From: Ustulina deusta
Lineage: Eukaryota; Ascomycota; Sordariomycetes; Xylariales; Xylariaceae
Assembly (NCBI GenBank): GCA_023159155.1
Contig: JAJNNX010000034.1
Location: 310,001 to 374,000 of the forward strand
DNA: 64,000 nt
Direction of reading: 5' to 3'
The first letter of the stretch is position 1. Every line of letters starts with the position of its first letter. Positions 47,605 to 57,656 of the stretch are shown here, piece after piece. Under the pieces are notes generated by a model that was not told the origin of the DNA, searched no databases, and saw only the letters and a list, made by a program, of their open reading frames with translations. Both the position numbers and the translations under genes were made by a program.

Positions 47605-49809
47605 CAAATGGAGGGACGAGGAGGGATGAGCCTTGTCGGTCCAACAACAGACACGGCAATTTGGCGACATATTTCAAGGCCGTGGCGGTATTTATTATGG
47701 CTGGTTAGCGAATGACTTGGCGTATGGTATGGGAAACATGGATTATGATACCCCTAGACTCGCTTAGAGGCGAAAAGCTGACAGGAAAAGCGCAATTAAT
47801 TGGACCTCCAAGGATACTATTGCATCTGATAAACACCTGCTGCCAGAATCACTCGTAGCCCGTGCTTAGCTGTCAGTAGTCTCTTCAGCCCAAGCATGGC
47901 AATCACCTTCAAGAGCCCTTGACACGTCGCTCAGAGCACCCGAACATTTTTTGTTTCACCGGCCATTCATATCAACTTTCTCTTCCAACACCCCTTGCGT
48001 AACTAAACACGCGCATGTGTGTTTGCTTCTCGTGTCTCGGCGCAACTCTTAGGGCGTAACAATATTCGCTTTCACATTTGAAGCCGCTCCCGTCGGCGGT
48101 GCATCGCGTCTTGCCGATGCTTTCGAATATCGGATGACGCGGCGTTGCTGGGGTCGCTATCTACTTGACGAGGAATGAGTTTGAGGAATCGCAAGCCATT
48201 TATAATCCTCCTTCCACACCCGTGTTGATTCCGCCCGTCTACACTGAGTCCAGCAGCCAAGTCCGTTAGTGGCTCGACATTTATGGCATTATACAGATAA
48301 TCCGGTATTAATGGCCAGATGACAGGGGGTTAGGTTGGAGAGCTGCTTACAAAGATGTGATTTCAGTAGCGAATTTATTAAATCCAGACAAGCTGGTATT
48401 TGTCGACAACCTACCTACGTCGTAGTGATGTCACCCACGGCCTATGCATGCAGGTACCTAAAGGGCATTTTTGAGAAGATATTGCTGTACCGCAGAGATG
48501 CCATACAATTATCGACTATACCTGGGTACAGAGGCCAGGTATGGAGGGTGCTGACTCATCACGGTATCGCTCTCTTGATGTGTCGTTGGGGCACCACCAG
48601 TCGGGCTCTTATGACTTCATGCTGTAATACGCATGATGGATTGTGCTTTTGTTTTATAATATCTGTTGAATAGCCCGCTGCAGTGAATTCACATTCCACT
48701 TTCATGAAAACTCTCAACTGGCCTCGAGTCTCAGCGTTCGGCTTCCGCCCATATAGGCATTCCTTTCTAGGCTTGCAACTTGCTACAAAAAAAAAAAAAG
48801 ACGAGAGCGATCTAAACTTGGCAGCGAATATAACATACGATCAAGGTAGCTTCGGCTGCGCAGCCCGTGGATGCTTCTCAAAAAGCAAGCTGACCGGTCA
48901 AGAGAAGAATGGTATCCGAGTCCAAGCTGCGTTCGTCACATTGTGCAAGTATTATAGTTTCCCTGGTACTACGGATAATATCACCGCTTATATCAAGGAC
49001 TTGTTCAAAGTGTCTCATGACCGAACGATATGATGGTGGTAGCATCAATATATCACACGGTCACAATGTCTCAGTCTCTCAGTCTCTCGGCATTGTAGCC
49101 TTTCATACCAAAATATATTATCTGAGGCGCCTCGGGGCCCGCGGTAAGGCTGTGCTAATAATCCGCGTGTAACTGTCCCGCCTGACCGCTCTAAGTAAAG
49201 AAATAAACCTAGAGGCCAATCATCGCCTCAACTTTTTCAAGTCAGCAGGGACAGCTTAACCAATCGTTGTGAGTGCCTTGCGTCTGGGACAAACATAGGA
49301 CAAACACCAGCTAATATCTCGTCACGAACACCACACAAGTGGGTTGTATATCAAATGGATATACGTTGGCCATCTGGAAAAGTCGAAGCGCATTGCTCCG
49401 ACCTAAAAGGAGAGACTCTTATCAATCTCATATCGTTGTGGCGGCGCCTGAGTTTATCAATATGTAGTGAGCCGCTGTCCTCTCAATATATTCTTATTTG
49501 CCATATATGGCCATTCAAACCAACATTTCTAAGCAATTAATATATCCCTTGCATCCCATTCTTACGTTTTTTTCTAGCTCTATCATACGCTATGACTATA
49601 CAACATGCCTGTCCCTTGTTATTTCTAATTTCAGGGATACCTAGACTGGCCAACTTGTTATGTTTCACACGCTCACGGGCCGGGCCCTTTTTTCTCCCTC
49701 TTCCCGCATCTCTATTCAGTTATCATACAGTTCGACCAACCCCCCCAAATCCCCCTCGCCTACCTGGTCAATAACAACAGTTTACTTATCAAGCCACTAA
49801 AAAACAACG
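47605..49809. other. Intergenic 2.2 kb upstream of the small-protein pair
   Basis: No convincing gene. An A13 run occurs near 48787. The stretch just before 49810 shares short similarity with the region before the second paralogue. Confidence 0.4.
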
Positions 49810-50103
49810 ATGTCTAGTCACGTCCAGCGAGATTTTGCGCAGCGAGTTACGGCAGCTAGACAGGCGTTGATGTCTATCCGGATCGAAATGCAGGCTTTCA
49901 TCCAGGACCTAGGAGATGCCACGCCCAAACCAAACCAGATCGGTGACACCGCGCAAGTTCACCTGGGACTTCTAGATTGGATCGAATCTAGCCGCAGCGT
50001 GCGTAGGATCGCTGATATTGAGTGGGCAATACAGGAGCTGAACGGCCAAATTGCGCAAAACCGGGGGGATTGGGTGCGTCTTCGCGAAAGCATCAAACGA
50101 TAG
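49810..50103 (+). CDS. Small 97-aa protein, tandem paralogue A, unknown family
   Basis: Intronless, 97 aa, ATG at 49810 with AAACAACG before it, a good fungal start context. I do not recognise the family. It pairs with the gene at 50922-51215: both are 97 codons and share QRDFAQRVTAARQAL / QQDFSRRVAQARTKL, QVHLGLLDW / EDHLGILNA, and a C-terminal AIQELNGQI / ATRTLQAQL. The predicted structure is helical with no signal peptide, Cys or membrane segment, so a cytosolic or nuclear helical bundle is likely. Same strand, 818 bp apart, suggesting tandem duplication. That both copies stay open at equal length argues for real genes under selection. Confidence 0.6.
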   Translation: MSSHVQRDFAQRVTAARQALMSIRIEMQAFIQDLGDATPKPNQIGDTAQVHLGLLDWIESSRSVRRIADIEWAIQELNGQIAQNRGDWVRLRESIKR

Positions 50104-50921
50104 AACGTGAGACGATAGGGCAATAGCTCCTAAAATCAACATCAACTGAATTGGTACGTGGCAATCACAATGTCTCAGGGATGGCAGTCGGATCCTTATG
50201 GACAGATTTGATGAGAGCTAACGAAAACAGTGGTAGGGTCAGGCGCCTATGGGATCTAAGGATGATGGAAAGTTCGTGAGATATTACTGGGCTATAAGTA
50301 GAGAATATTGAAGTGATGCGTGTTTTAGAGGATATCGTAAGGAATGGGGGTAAGGGATTGGACTGTATATTCATACCCGATATCACCAAGGCTTTTGGAC
50401 TTATCAACCTATCACTCACCTTTCGACACAGACACAGACACACCCACAAACACGTCTACGGATAGATATCAAGTTGTTGGACTACGAGGGATTTCTCGTC
50501 ATTTGTTTGATTAATAGGTTCCCTTACATTTCAGCTACGGGGAATGGGCAACTGGGTTTGCCCTCGAAAGCAAGGTTGGGCTGTTTGCTTCAAACCTAGC
50601 ACGCCGCCTTTCTGAACATCTAGGCTAGAAAACACCAAGTGTTCAACACACTCATGGCTCTAGAATAAATAGGCCTACTTGGTCCCTTCTACTCTGCCAC
50701 GCATTCTGGGTTCTCTCCAACAAAGGCACGATTTTGGGATTCAGATATTACTTACCCAGCAGAGAAGCCGGCGATTCTCTCAACAACGAGCATTTATGAC
50801 ATACACGCACCTCAGCTTCTAAGATCCTGAAATTCTCACTCTTCTCACATCCCTATTCAGCTCTCGTCCAATACGACATAACCCGTCAACGTTGACCTGC
50901 TTATCGATCTACCGAGCAACA
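50104..50921. other. Spacer between the two small paralogues
   Basis: 818 bp with no recognised gene. The last 80 bases (CATCCCTATTCAG near 50848) resemble those before the first paralogue (CATCTCTATTCAG near 49706), so the duplication probably included the proximal promoter. Confidence 0.45.
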
Positions 50922-51215
50922 ATGCCCGATCCACCCTCCCAAACCGCCCAACAAGATTTCTCCAGACGGGTTGCACAAGCTCGAACTAAGCTTAAGGCCA
51001 TCAAGAAATCTGCGGCGACTTGCTTAAAGACAGCAGGATCTGAATCATCCGAGCCACAAGGGATCATCAACTGCGCAGAGGATCACTTAGGAATTCTGAA
51101 CGCACTCGGATCTCGTTACAACGAGAATGCGGTGTTCACCTTAGGCAATACACGGCTAGCGACACGGACGCTGCAAGCCCAACTTAATCTATTTAAGAAC
51201 CGCCCGGGCACATAA
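50922..51215 (+). CDS. Small 97-aa protein, tandem paralogue B, unknown family
   Basis: Intronless, 97 aa from ATG at 50922 (AGCAACAATG context); the ten codons before it begin with TTG and are excluded. Starts MPDPPSQTAQQDFSRRVAQA. Compared with the paralogue at 49810, identity is clearest at residues 8-25 and in the AEDHLGILNALGS segment; the middle (CLKTAGSESSEPQG) is looser. Two Cys occur here that the other copy lacks. It is helical, without signal peptide or membrane segment. Function unknown; diverged duplicates of this size can be DNA- or protein-binding, but nothing in the sequence decides that. Confidence 0.6.
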   Translation: MPDPPSQTAQQDFSRRVAQARTKLKAIKKSAATCLKTAGSESSEPQGIINCAEDHLGILNALGSRYNENAVFTLGNTRLATRTLQAQLNLFKNRPGT

Positions 51216-51385
51216 CGTCAGCCAAGTTAATGTCCTGGGGAGAGGGTATTGTGGTCAATACTATATATATATATATATAGATATGGTAGTAATAGGTCGG
51301 GAACTGCCCGCAATAAAAAAAAGAGATGAATGAACCCTCAACCTGACAACGCCATGGTTATGAACCCGGCAACAAAAGTGACACC

Positions 51386-51392
51386 AAAAAAA
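51386..51392 (-). terminator. RNA polymerase III terminator of tRNA-Asp
   Basis: Seven T on the minus strand, 9 nt downstream of the tRNA 3' end, the usual Pol III stop signal. Confidence 0.75.
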
Positions 51393-51400
51393 CTACACGA

Positions 51401-51537
51401 CTCTCGATCGGGGAATCGAACCCCGGCCACCTGCGGCCTGTTACTTGGTATCTCGTATATCTAGGATCCACTTTTGGTGTGCGCTAGGGAGACACTCCAA
51501 TGACAAGCAGGTATCCTCACCACTAGACCAATCGAGA
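51401..51537 (-). tRNA. tRNA-Asp (GUC) with 65-nt intron
   Basis: Minus strand, 137 nt. Mature exons are 51537-51501 (positions 1-37) and 51435-51401, 72 nt in all before CCA addition. The acceptor stem TCTCGAT/ATCGAGA is perfect, the anticodon stem CCTGC/GCAGG perfect and the T stem CGGGG/CCCCG perfect around TTCGAAT. The D arm GTCTAGTGGTGAGGAT matches eukaryotic tRNA-Asp. The anticodon GTC falls at positions 34-36 (51504-51502). The intron (51500-51436) sits at the canonical 37/38 position but is long for a fungal tRNA. The discriminator is G, as in tRNA-Asp. A and B boxes are intact and a T7 terminator follows, so the gene looks functional. Confidence 0.9.
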
Positions 51538-51700
51538 CCAATCGAGACGCAAGCAGATGTCACGCTCGGTATCCGTGATTGTTGCTCATTGGGTCGCTAA
51601 TTGCGATTATCACTCCTACGTATGGCGTGCAGGTGTGGGTTGGGAAAGGCCATCGGACCAATCGAGGTGCGAGCAAGTGTCACGGTTAGTGTCCACATCG
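51536..51700. repeat. Imperfect direct repeat beside tRNA-Asp
   Basis: About 40 bases beginning GACCAATCGAG at 51536 recur at 51656 with mostly A/G and C/T differences (GACGCAAGCAGATGTCACG versus GGTGCGAGCAAGTGTCACG). The same first 11 bases also form the 5' end of the tRNA at 51526-51536, so a tRNA-end sequence is present three times. Confidence 0.6.
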
Positions 51701-53145
51701 GTTAGACAAGCCAGACAGACATGATTCTGCAGCAACCGATCGGGAAACCAGAACACGAGTGAACGGCGGCAGGCGTGGGAGAAAGGAGGCGAGGACATGT
51801 CTGGGGAAAAAAAAAAAAAAAAAAAAGAAAGAGAGAAAGTCGCTTCGTTATATGGAACTAAAGCCTCCTCTTTTACTGGAGGGAAGAAAACATGGCAGGA
51901 TGTTGTGCAAATAGTGCCAAAAGATGACGGAATTGCGCTCGCTTCTCGTCGTGTTAAGGGACTTCCTTGTAAATCAGACCTAGACAGACCTACACTCGGA
52001 TCTATCTTAAGTACATTTGTGGAACCCGCTACCAAGAGAATACACACAACGTATAAGAAAACTTGAAAGTGCTTGAATTTCTCCCATGTCTGCCTTCTCG
52101 GCGCCGTAAAATAAACGGAGGGGAGAAAATAATTTGAGCGAGGTACAAATAGAAATGATTACTACCTTCCAGCAACAACTAATGTGTCCGTTTGCTCCAT
52201 CTACTGTCACGATACCGTGACGTGGAGTCCTTGGCTGCTTACGTTAAGCGCTGGATCGGTGTATTAGTGTGCGAAGAGGGAAACATATTGCTCGTGCTTC
52301 ACGGCAGAATATCACTAGCCTTCTAGTTAGACGTTAGAGACATGTTTCAACAAACGTGGTGACAGTGTATCAACTAACTAGCCCTGCCCTGGCAACTAGT
52401 TCAAAGGACAATTTAGTGGCGGGGGTAAGCGACTTCATCTGACGGAACAAAGCTTATTTTAGGTGAGCCAGTCTCACGAGATAGAAAGTGTTAAAGGTCG
52501 GTTGCAGAATTATCGTCTTGATGATAGACATTATATAAGTATCAGACTAAAGCTTGGAGACGGCACGAACCTGGTGTGATACATAGATGAGCCTGATTAA
52601 TATATTGTACGGCCGATTCTACGCTCGAAGCCCGACAGTGATGGGCAGTTGACATCATTACTACCACTTAACATGCCTCTTTCTGGATACCGAGCCAAAG
52701 CTTGGCGTATCTCGCTGCTCAGGTGGTTACAACCTCCTAAAACCGAAGATAAGATTCCGGTCCACCAGAGTGCCGGGATGGGTGTAATATCGTGAGCATA
52801 CCTTGTAGCGCGAAGAGCCTGGATCGAACTACACCCTGGTGATCTCTACCGCAGACAACATATAATCCTTATTCCCCCAGTCACATGACACGGAGTAATT
52901 ATCTGGCCTAACCCCGTAATCACCGGGTGAAGGCCGCTATCCTGCATGATGGCCTTGTCGCCGTTCAGTATCTAGTAAACAACGACGGCGGCCGGATTGT
53001 TATAAAAACCACATGGCCAGCTGCCTTCACTCAGACAAGAAACCCCCATGACTGCCTATGTGTCTCTTCGTCTTGCCACGGATAGAATAGTCCGCCTCGC
53101 CAAGCCACGCCACAGACAAAAACTCGAAGACAGAGGTAATAGACG
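51701..53145. other. Intergenic, no convincing gene
   Basis: A poly-A tract of about 18 lies near 51809-51826. The frames on either side are Lys- or Phe-rich because of it and look spurious. The last 150 bases before 53146 are the presumed SDR promoter and 5' UTR. Confidence 0.4.
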
Positions 53146-54185
53146 ATGGCCGCAGTCCCCGATAAGCTGACCTGGTTGATAACCGGGTGCTCGTCCGGGC
53201 TAGGTTTATCGCTGGTGCGCATCGTGCAAGCCGGCGGCCACAAGGTGATCGCGACGTCGCGCGACCCGTCGCGAACGCCGGATCTCGTGCGCGAGGTCGA
53301 GGCCAAGGGCGGCAAATGGGTGCGGCTCGACGTCGACGACGCCGGCAGCGGGGCGATCGTCGAGGCGCTCGAGAAGGCGGGCGAGCGCATCGACGTGCTC
53401 GTGAACAACGCCGGCTACTCCATCCACGCCCCGATCGAGACCATGACCGAGGACGAGCTCCGCGCCCAGATGGAGACCATGTACTTCGGCCCCCTGCGCC
53501 TCATCCGCGCCGTCCTCCCCCACCAGCGCAGGCGCGGGTTCGGCGTCGTCGCCAACTTCAGCAGCGGCGCCGCCCTGGAGGGCCAGGGTAGCATGGGTGG
53601 CTACGCAGGTGCCAAAGCGGGTCTTGACGGTGAGCGAGGTTTTTTTTTCGACTTTTCTTTCTTTCTTTCTTGTGTGTGTTGCGTAGACTCTGTTAATAGC
53701 TGGCTGCATTCCGCCGTGCGGTTGACAAATCCTTCCTTCCCTGATTTTATTTTTCCTCGAGGGCCCCCGTGCTGATTCGAGTTTATCATTGCCCGGAAGC
53801 CGTGACTAAGGTCCTCGCAAAGGAGGTCGCGCCCTTCAACATCCGCGTCCTCACGGTTCTGTTGGGGTCGTTCGATACCAACATGCCCAACGCCTATATC
53901 CTTGGCAAGACCCCTTTTCCTGAGGAATATAAGGATACGGTATCGGGCCTGTTTATCGATTATCTCGAGTCGGGAACGATCGTCCCTAAGGGAAATAAGG
54001 ACAAGGCTATGAAAGCCGTGTACCAGCTCATCGTGGGGGAAGGATTCGGCGCCGGGAAGGAGAATGAGAGGTTCTTGCCTCTCGGGAGCGAGATGATGGC
54101 CCGTATGACGCTGGTACAGGATCAGCTCGCTCACGCCAAGGATGTCTTCGGTGAAGTCACCAATGGTGTTGGTGTTGCGGAATAG
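53146..54185 (+). CDS. Short-chain dehydrogenase/reductase (classical SDR)
   Basis: Two exons, 53146-53629 and 53800-54185, 289 aa; the 170-nt intron (GTGAGC...GGAAG) restores GLDAVTKVLAKEVAPFNIRV. Residues 13-20 TGCSSGLG are the nucleotide-binding turn, VLVNNAG supports the fold and Y153-x3-K157 in GGYAGAKAG is the catalytic pair. It would oxidise or reduce a small hydroxyl/keto substrate with NAD(P)H in the cytosol; the substrate is unknown. Exon 1 is far more GC-rich, with C/G in nearly all third positions (CGCATCGACGTGCTCGTG), than exon 2 or the neighbours. No pathway partners lie adjacent. An alternative acceptor a few bases away is possible. Confidence 0.85.
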
Positions 54186-55637
54186 AAGTGTTAGTGTACG
54201 GCGTCACTCGCAGATTTAGTAATCGGCGCGGGCCTTGTGCTCTGCTTGGTTGGTAGTGACTCACGACATGCCGTGGAATTGTAAGACCGCTTCATTTGCC
54301 ACCATTGCCGCCAAACAGTTGGGCAATGGGCAGTTTCAACGAACCTAATGAGTGATGAAATCGCGAGGATTTTTTGGGCAATTGAAGTTTGGCCATTCCC
54401 TCCTGGCCCAGGTATCAGATCGGCCGTGATTTACATCGTGGGTCATTAGTTGTAGTGATTAGTTGAGTTATACACATGGCCAAGATCTCTCTTTGCCTAC
54501 TTACTGGTGAGGCTTTCGTCCGCCAGTTTAAATTTGTGTCATATTTCTAGGGGGTTTCCGGAAGCCGAAAGTACAATAAAGAAACCAGAACCATAACCTC
54601 TGTTCTATTTCGAGACTCAAGCAACTGAACTCTGCCCTAGGCGGTTCATTGCCATAGACGGCAGCTATTTCAACAGCAGTGATACCTAGAATCCGAACAG
54701 GCAGTCGACACTCCTCTTGTTTGGTTCATAATTAATCGGTTGGGCTTATTTGTCATACGCTTGTAAAATCATCCCTCCTTTTTTTCAATCCGGATGTTTA
54801 GCGTTCTGCTTTCGGTTCGCTTTTTACGCTATACGGGCTGCTGGTCTTTACATCTCTTTTTACCTCACTTTTGCTATTCTCAGTCTGGCATATTGCACTT
54901 CTGGACCTGCGAAGGAGTGGAGCAGAAATGTGATAGCTTCATGTGCCGTTATCTCGCCAGCAGTAACCCCTACAAGCGAAAAGGCTGAGCGATTATATTT
55001 GCCATTGGCTTTCCCTAGGCACCCACGATATAATAGCGTCTGACCAAAGATTCCTATGAGGAACCAGAGAGGTCGAGACAAGGAGTGCAAACCCTGTGCA
55101 ATTTAACTTGGCGTCGGCAATGAGGCCAACCTCTTCCTCATGGAAAAGTAATTGCCCAGGGAGCTTAATGGAACATGCTCTGGGCCTTTTCTCGCATTAG
55201 AAACTGCATCATGCATCTCGCTCAAGTTTGCACCACATGCCTCAGCTTAGTCGATGTGCACTCGGGTTATTTTGGGGGTCAAGCCCATCAATTGAACAGC
55301 CGCGAAGATGGTACCAGGCTGTTGTGTTACGACAACTCATGAATATTCTCTCGTACATATGTGATCCGCTCAGGCCCGTACTATATACTTTTCGTAATCG
55401 ATAGATCTTTTGTTATGTTTTTGAGACATCGCAGATAAGGTGTTTCAACTCCTCAGCCCAACTCAATCAAGCGCAGTATTCATCAACAGTACCTGATACC
55501 ATCTACTACCATCCAGTTTTACTCAAACTGATTTCCAATTATTCCGCCACCTGGACCCTGAAGCTAGGGATAACAATCTCCACAAAACCGAAGCTTTTCA
55601 GTGCTGGTGATTGACCAGCGGACGTGACTTCCCGCGC
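54186..55637. other. Intergenic, no gene seen
   Basis: Between the SDR and the decayed tandem copies. Short open frames only, none recognised. Confidence 0.4.
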
Positions 55638-56010
55638 ATGATGTCCGTAGCAGAGTACTCCGAGGAAGCTCTACGCCAATTGCTTGGCTTCTTTCGTGAT
55701 ACGATTAGCCCGCAGCTTGGGTCCCGTCCAGATAGTGCGTCGGGTTGAAGCGGCAGTACGCAATCCTTGAAGTCATTTTCTTCTCTCGTTGGCGATCTTC
55801 AGGGACAAAGGCCCCTCTTCGGGCTAAAACTATGCCCTAGAGTTTTCCCGCGGTCGCGAAAGACTTACAGAGCGTGCTCAGACGGCAATTACTGATCTCT
55901 AGTCGCGTAGTGGTCTGGAATGGCAGTCCTTAATACAGCTTCGAATTGAAAGGCTCATCAAGTACGCCGTCTGTCCGGTTCGTGGTTGACTCAACCCAAC
56001 TCCGTTAGAT
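55638..56010 (+). pseudogene. Decayed gene copy 1 of unknown family
   Basis: Starts with an apparently coding MMSVAEYSEEALRQLLGF and RDTISPQLGS (55638-55745), ended by TGA at 55746. In another frame the coding look resumes: LEFSRGRERLTERAQTAITD, then SGLEWQSLIQLRIERLIKYA to about 55970, with TAA at 55825 and TAG at 55900 in frame. Nucleotide alignment to 56215-56365 is visible by eye (GGCTAAAACTATGCCCTAGA versus GACTAGAATCATGTCCTAGA; CTTACAGA; GTAGTGG). I infer an old tandem duplicate disabled by stops and frameshifts. Family not recognised. Confidence 0.45.
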
Positions 56011-56138
56011 CGACAACAATTATCCTCTCAGTATCGGCAACATCTAGAAGATCGTGGATGAATTTGCTTAGGGGATACCCGGATTTAATGACACTTGGGA
56101 TCAGAGTCTTGTGAAGCGATTCACACGCTCCAACCTTG

Positions 56139-56654
56139 CGCCTGGAGATCAACATCTACCCGGCTAACTTTGCTGTCAACGGCGAGTCTATTATCCGTGG
56201 TCGAAAGCACTTCTCGAGTTATTTCCTTGTATTTGGGCGTCTGGGGCATAAAGACTTCTTCCCGGACTAGAATCATGTCCTAGAATCCAAATATGTGTCC
56301 AAAGCTCTTACAGATCGGGCTCGAATAAATACCACTGACTTCAAACGTTGTAGTGGACTCCTGGCTTAAAAAGAACAACATGAACGAAGGCGGAGTGCCT
56401 ATGGAACCCAGGGTCAAGAGCGTGTTGTAAGTCATTCATTCGCCTTGACTATGGGATTTTTTTTATATCCCATTCAGGTCGTCGCTGTGCCTATGATGAA
56501 CCTAACACCAAAACGTAGTACTCACCGAAACCTTAGGGAGAAGACGGGGATCATGACTTTCATAAGGATTGGCAGGAAAGAGGGACCGCCGAAGAAAGAC
56601 CTGAGCATGCGGATTTATGTCACACCCGAACTGTACGCGAACCTGAGGGTTTGA
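56139..56654 (+). pseudogene. Decayed gene copy 2 of unknown family
   Basis: One frame from 56139 reads RLEINIYPANFAVNGESIIR, GRKHFSSYFLVFGRLGHKDF, then NHVLESKYVSKALTDRARIN, and continues to ERV at 56426. It is broken by TAG at 56268 and TAA at 56367. A normal-looking intron (GTAAGT at 56427 to TTCAG at about 56478) then joins the same phase to a clean last exon, VVAVPMMNLTPKRSTHRNLR ... RIYVTPELYANLRV, stopping at 56654. Both stops read as mutated Gln codons. The first could alternatively lie inside a 42-nt in-frame intron, but the second cannot be removed so simply. Homologous to the copy at 55638-56010. Confidence 0.45.
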
Positions 56655-57073
56655 AGTCTCAGCCCGCCGATGCTTGAGACGGGGTCTTCATGCATCAACG
56701 ATGAGGACGTCGGCGATGAGGATCGTCTTTTAAGTGATGCGCTCTGCTGATGCGGAGAGGGGCAATACTCAGGACTATCCCCTTATATAGCGTCGCCATT
56801 TTTTTCATGCAATCTCGGGAATCTAGTCTTCGGTATCATGAATTATCTATGGTCGCGAGACAGAATACCGCAGGTTAGTTATCGACCGAGATCGGTGGAG
56901 TCGTTATTATTTCCGTATTCCAAGTGGGGACCTAGCGTGTCTAGATTCACTCGTATGACTCAAACCACAACCTTTTATATCATTCCCGTTTTACCATCCT
57001 ACTTATTCTCAGCATAACTACTCTCACAGTTCTGGCAGCGTTGCAGCAGTAGTATTTCATAAGCAGCTTAACA
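56655..57073. other. Promoter region of GNAT gene
   Basis: No gene seen. C/T-rich segment directly before the start at 57074. Confidence 0.4.
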
Positions 57074-57651
57074 ATGGTTCTCGAGGTAGCGCCTAACAGT
57101 TGGTATCGCGACGAGTTCCTCGTCTCGACGGAGCGGCACCTCCTCCAAGTCGAAGCCATCAACGAGGCGATGGGCTCTAAAGTTATGTGGTGGACGAAGA
57201 CACTTCCGAAAGAGACGTTACTGGAAGCTCTGCAAAATTCGCTCTGTTTTGGGCTATATGAGCTTCCTCAGTCTACCTCTCAGATCGCAGGTAAGCATTC
57301 CCTTCGCCTAGCTGTCGCGTGCCGAGTTGACGATTCATAATTCCAGGCCAGGGAAACCCGAAGCAAATTGGACTAATGAGGGTTATCACAGACAATGTGA
57401 CTTTCGCGTACCTCACTGACGTCTACGTGCTGCCCGAGTACCAGGGCAAGGGCTTGGGGAGCTGGATGCTGAGCTGTCTCGACGAAGTCATTAAAGCTTG
57501 GCCACATCTTCGCCGCTTTATGTTATTGACTTCTGGCAGCTCAATAGATTTGTATAAGAAGACCCTTGGGATGAATGATTGGGTCGAGGGCCAAGAGGGT
57601 CTAGTTGTGGGGGAGATTAAAGGACCAGCTATTCAGCATCGATCGCGCTAA
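57074..57651 (+). CDS. GNAT family N-acetyltransferase
   Basis: Two exons, 57074-57290 and 57347-57651, 173 aa; intron GTAAGC...TCCAG, phase 1. The acetyl-CoA binding signature is clear: YLTDVYVLPEYQGKGLGSWM, with the Q/R-x-x-G-x-G/A loop as QGKGLG, after beta strands ...QIGLMRVITDNVTFAYLTD. Later FMLLTSGSSIDLYKKTLGMN fits the last strands. It resembles small fungal acetyltransferases related to yeast YPR... or YIR-type GNATs acting on small molecules or protein N-termini; the substrate cannot be told. Its stop codon is 5 bp from that of the convergent TRM7 gene. Confidence 0.85.
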
Positions 57652-57656
57652 AAGGT

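Noticed and set aside
51616..52066. Open frames on both strands around a poly-A tract, possibly a processed retrocopy.
   Set aside because: Translations are dominated by the homopolymer (Lys or Phe runs) and match nothing; the A tract is not at the end of a recognisable gene copy.
53187..53709. Long overlapping frames on both strands inside SDR exon 1.
   Set aside because: They are shadows of a very GC-rich third-position pattern; the SDR motifs are unambiguous in the chosen frame.
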